Shown: piece after piece, positions 62,601 to 64,000 of the stretch
Position numbering within the stretch: position 1 is the first letter of the stretch
How the letters are laid out: every line of letters starts with the position of its first letter
Source of the DNA: Thermophagus xiamenensis
GTDB taxonomy: Bacteria > Bacteroidota > Bacteroidia > Bacteroidales > Marinilabiliaceae
NCBI RefSeq assembly: GCF_900112795.1
Contig: NZ_FONA01000010.1
Coordinates: forward strand, 100,576-164,575
Length of the DNA stretch: 64,000 bases
Direction of reading: 5' to 3'
Made by a program: the position numbers and the translations under genes
The notes under the pieces: model-generated
Told to the model about the DNA's origin: nothing
Databases searched by the model: none
Seen by the model: only the letters and a program-made list of their open reading frames with translations

Positions 62601-63840
62601 TGCATTTAAATATTCCGATGATGGTGCAGATATTTCTTTGAGGGCAGGGTTAAAAGATAATATTGGCAATGATTCAGATTCCGTTTATATTGAAGTAATT
62701 GATAATGGAATTGGAATCTCTGTGGATCAACAAGACCGTATCTTTGAGAGTTTTTATCAGATTCCTAGACATGGGACACAAACCACCGGCGGAATTGGTC
62801 TTTACTTATCAAAATTATTTGTAGAACAGCATGGAGGATGCATTGAAGTTGATAGTGAGCCAGGAAAAGGTAGTTGTTTTAGAATTATACTTCCAATTAA
62901 TCCAAAAAATAAAACCCAATATTTACGAACGGACAATAATCCTGCTTATTGTCAAAATGAAAATAATTCTTCATCAATCTTTTTGCAAGAGCAGGAAGGT
63001 ACTAATCCCGAGACAGATTCAAACTGGTCAGAATCTGCAGCATCCAATGAGGGGAAAGCTGAGATACTTTTAGTTGAGGATGATATTGATATGAGAAATT
63101 TTATAAAAAATGGCTTATCTGATTTTTTTAACATTTATGTTGCCCAAAATGGGAAGGAGGCTTATGAGTTAGCTCGAAAAAATCCACCTGATATTATTAT
63201 TTCTGATGTTATGATGCCCAAAATGGATGGTTTTGAATTGGCTCGATTATTACGAAGTGATATTGATACATCTCATATTCCATTGGTTTTTCTTACAGCA
63301 AAAACTTTGCGGGAGGATGAGATAGAAGGACTGCGTTTAGGCGCTGTCGATTATATTTATAAACCATTTAATATGGTTTCTTTACGTTTGAAATTAATCA
63401 ATATCATTAAAACACGAGGTGAAAATAGGGAGAAATTTAGGACATCAAAACTATTAGAACCTGAGAAAATTACATTGTCTTCATTAGATGAAGAATTTCT
63501 TAAAAAAGCTGTTAAAGTGATTGATGAGAATGTTGATGATCCTGATTTAGACGTAGAAAAATTAAGTGAAAAGTTGTCTCTTACACCCAATCAAACATAC
63601 CGGAAAATTAAAGCATTAACCGGTTTTACTGCAAAAGAATTCATCAGAGTTCAGCGATTAAAAATAGCCGCTAATTTATTGGCGCAAAATAAGCGATCCA
63701 TTTCCGAGATTATCTATATGGTAGGGTTTTCAAGTCCTTCTTATTTTTCCCGTTGTTTTAAAGAACAGTACAACTGTACACCCTCTGAATATGTTAAGTT
63801 GCACGGCAAAATTGAAGATTTGGAAATTAACCACGAGTGA
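59635..63840 (+). CDS. Hybrid two-component sensor-regulator (HTCS) 2
   Basis: This 1401-residue protein has a signal peptide (ending near SYSQK), two periplasmic propellers of WIGT/WVGT repeats, a Y_Y_Y domain and a membrane segment (WWLTYWAYTFYAIILLGLL). The kinase follows with His872 in THEFRTPLT and an ATPase domain (NLLSNAFKYSDD, GGIGLYLSKL). A receiver has Asp1191 in SDVMMP, and an AraC-type HTH ends the protein (SEIIYMVGFSSPSYFSRCFK). It is clearly paralogous to the sensor at 24212, but its linker between membrane and kinase is shorter. It likely senses a different oligosaccharide and controls the nearby GH127-GH97, GH2 or BNR genes. Confidence 0.95.
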   Translation: MKYRIYFSLFTMILFAKSYSQKILDFDSYSIEDGFSGSKANVIIQDRKGFIWVGTWNGLTRFDGYKCEIFTSGINSPNGLSNKEVVSLLEDHKGNIWIGTSDGLNKLDPVTGEIDVFDFESRILSLYEDSNYNIWVGTWSNGLFKFKPESGERVSYLPNDVISDIIEDHRNEFWIATYQGLVKLNPESKTFKRYFPDEKNPKRSVSHHVITQLVTSDEGDLWIGTWGGGICKMISHFDMDSVRFEHYQMEEREGSIVSNDVYRLFYDEFGNLWIGTWNAGVSLLERKEQKQPPSKARFINFQSNPSDPYSISDNNITALYVDRSGVLWVGSSKIDKASVINTGMDFYSTRDPETNGGEYSIVKAFASGGDNRIWVGCSDGIVSFDIKGDRYIRDSKITNLQYTYNDFLFKSNSILSLCSTPSGLFVGTDDAGLIVFSKESLELYREHASFRFYNNQTPIKILGNKVNCLYPSKKNPQIVWLGTMQNGFSKVNIDNGKVVSIENYRASETGLADDNIRDILEDSQGIVWIATQKGLSRFDPEKNEFQSFYARKNENSINDNVVNCLYEDIAGNLWIGTNTGLNKKIEVINSDGEPSVSFKRFPHINYLNNSLVMNILEGDSSQLLIGFYDVLVRFDYSNEEIVDKFYIKEYLHLGIERNSAFSDYRGKLFLGGRHGFVVFNEDKLKSDSRPPEIRITDLLVFNKSINDKMNKGRTDDQFKNITYTDSLILSYKDRVFTFVFSAMDYKSPDKNTYSYKLEGFDKEWNHVGERNTATYTNVPPGKYKLKVKAKNSLGAETLKPAELYVVITPPWWLTYWAYTFYAIILLGLLYFFKKYSLIKVREKSKLMLEKVHHQKDKEIYEHKVKFFTNITHEFRTPLTLILGPAEELLQKTDLPHSVRNSIEVIKRNTEKLLRLVNQLMEFRKVEEGKMELFIQKVNIVHILSDMYETFRPMARSRKINFSLEFNPKDIIAWIDRDKIEKVLYNLLSNAFKYSDDGADISLRAGLKDNIGNDSDSVYIEVIDNGIGISVDQQDRIFESFYQIPRHGTQTTGGIGLYLSKLFVEQHGGCIEVDSEPGKGSCFRIILPINPKNKTQYLRTDNNPAYCQNENNSSSIFLQEQEGTNPETDSNWSESAASNEGKAEILLVEDDIDMRNFIKNGLSDFFNIYVAQNGKEAYELARKNPPDIIISDVMMPKMDGFELARLLRSDIDTSHIPLVFLTAKTLREDEIEGLRLGAVDYIYKPFNMVSLRLKLINIIKTRGENREKFRTSKLLEPEKITLSSLDEEFLKKAVKVIDENVDDPDLDVEKLSEKLSLTPNQTYRKIKALTGFTAKEFIRVQRLKIAANLLAQNKRSISEIIYMVGFSSPSYFSRCFKEQYNCTPSEYVKLHGKIEDLEINHE

Positions 63841-64000
63841 ACCTTAAATGAATTTAATTCTAGAGCTTTTGCATTACTATATCGATAGAATAGATTAAAT
63901 ATTTTGGTAGTGTTTAAATTAGTGTGTCCGGATAAAGATCTATCTCAGTTTAGTTCGTATTGCAAAGTTAATTTTTTCTTTTTCCCGGTTTGATAAATAT
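63841..64000. other. Right edge of window, nothing recognised
   Basis: This AT-rich sequence after the second sensor has no credible frame or terminator before the window ends. Confidence 0.4.

Overview
The window is a stretch of a Bacteroidota chromosome. Several features point there: SusC/SusD genes, hybrid two-component regulators with AraC-type output, an ECF sigma/FecR pair, a Nudix-type arabinose repressor, and TAnnTTTG promoter words. The ablA/ablB pair (N-acetyl-beta-lysine osmolyte) and the plant-polysaccharide focus would fit a Marinilabiliales-like marine, saline or anaerobic polymer degrader. That placement is inference.

Region 1 (1-2974) is the 3' end of a type II-C CRISPR-Cas locus: the C-terminal part of cas1, a complete cas2, a bidirectional terminator, and a 27-repeat array of 46-bp repeats with mostly 30-bp spacers. 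cas9 and a tracrRNA are not in view. Each repeat carries, on the minus strand, a good match to the Bacteroidetes promoter consensus, so the array probably makes its crRNAs from internal promoters running back toward cas2.

Region 2 (2975-21130) holds ordinary single genes: a DUF4153-like membrane protein, rsgA, ablB-ablA, a YhcH-type protein, an RRM protein, an OFA-type MFS transporter, DPP IV, a Dna2-like nuclease-helicase, and a tiny Cys-rich peptide. The gaps between many of these genes are packed with short degenerate repeats: octamers RWTAGGYY, heptamers of the TTAGTSA and AGAAGCC types, small palindromes, and a ~750-bp mosaic present twice almost intact. The octamer arrays supply the last codons and the stop codon of at least two genes.

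Region 3 (21136-63840) is a large arabinose/arabinan utilization locus almost free of those repeats. It contains aldose epimerase and a GH43 arabinanase-like lipoprotein (minus strand), a divergent hybrid sensor, and the araR-araA-araP-araD-araB catabolic operon. A minus-strand GH51 follows, then an ECF sigma/FecR/SusC(STN)/SusD module, a GH43-like/GH51 fusion, GH127, a GH43-like lipoprotein, GH97, GH2, a BNR-type lipoprotein, and a second hybrid sensor. Together they would bind and import arabinose-rich pectic or arabinogalactan glycans, trim alpha- and beta-linked arabinose and galactose in the periplasm or at the surface, and convert L-arabinose to D-xylulose 5-phosphate. Two hybrid sensors, a sigma/anti-sigma relay and AraR would control expression.

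No tRNA, rRNA, transposase, integrase, reverse transcriptase or prophage was recognised.
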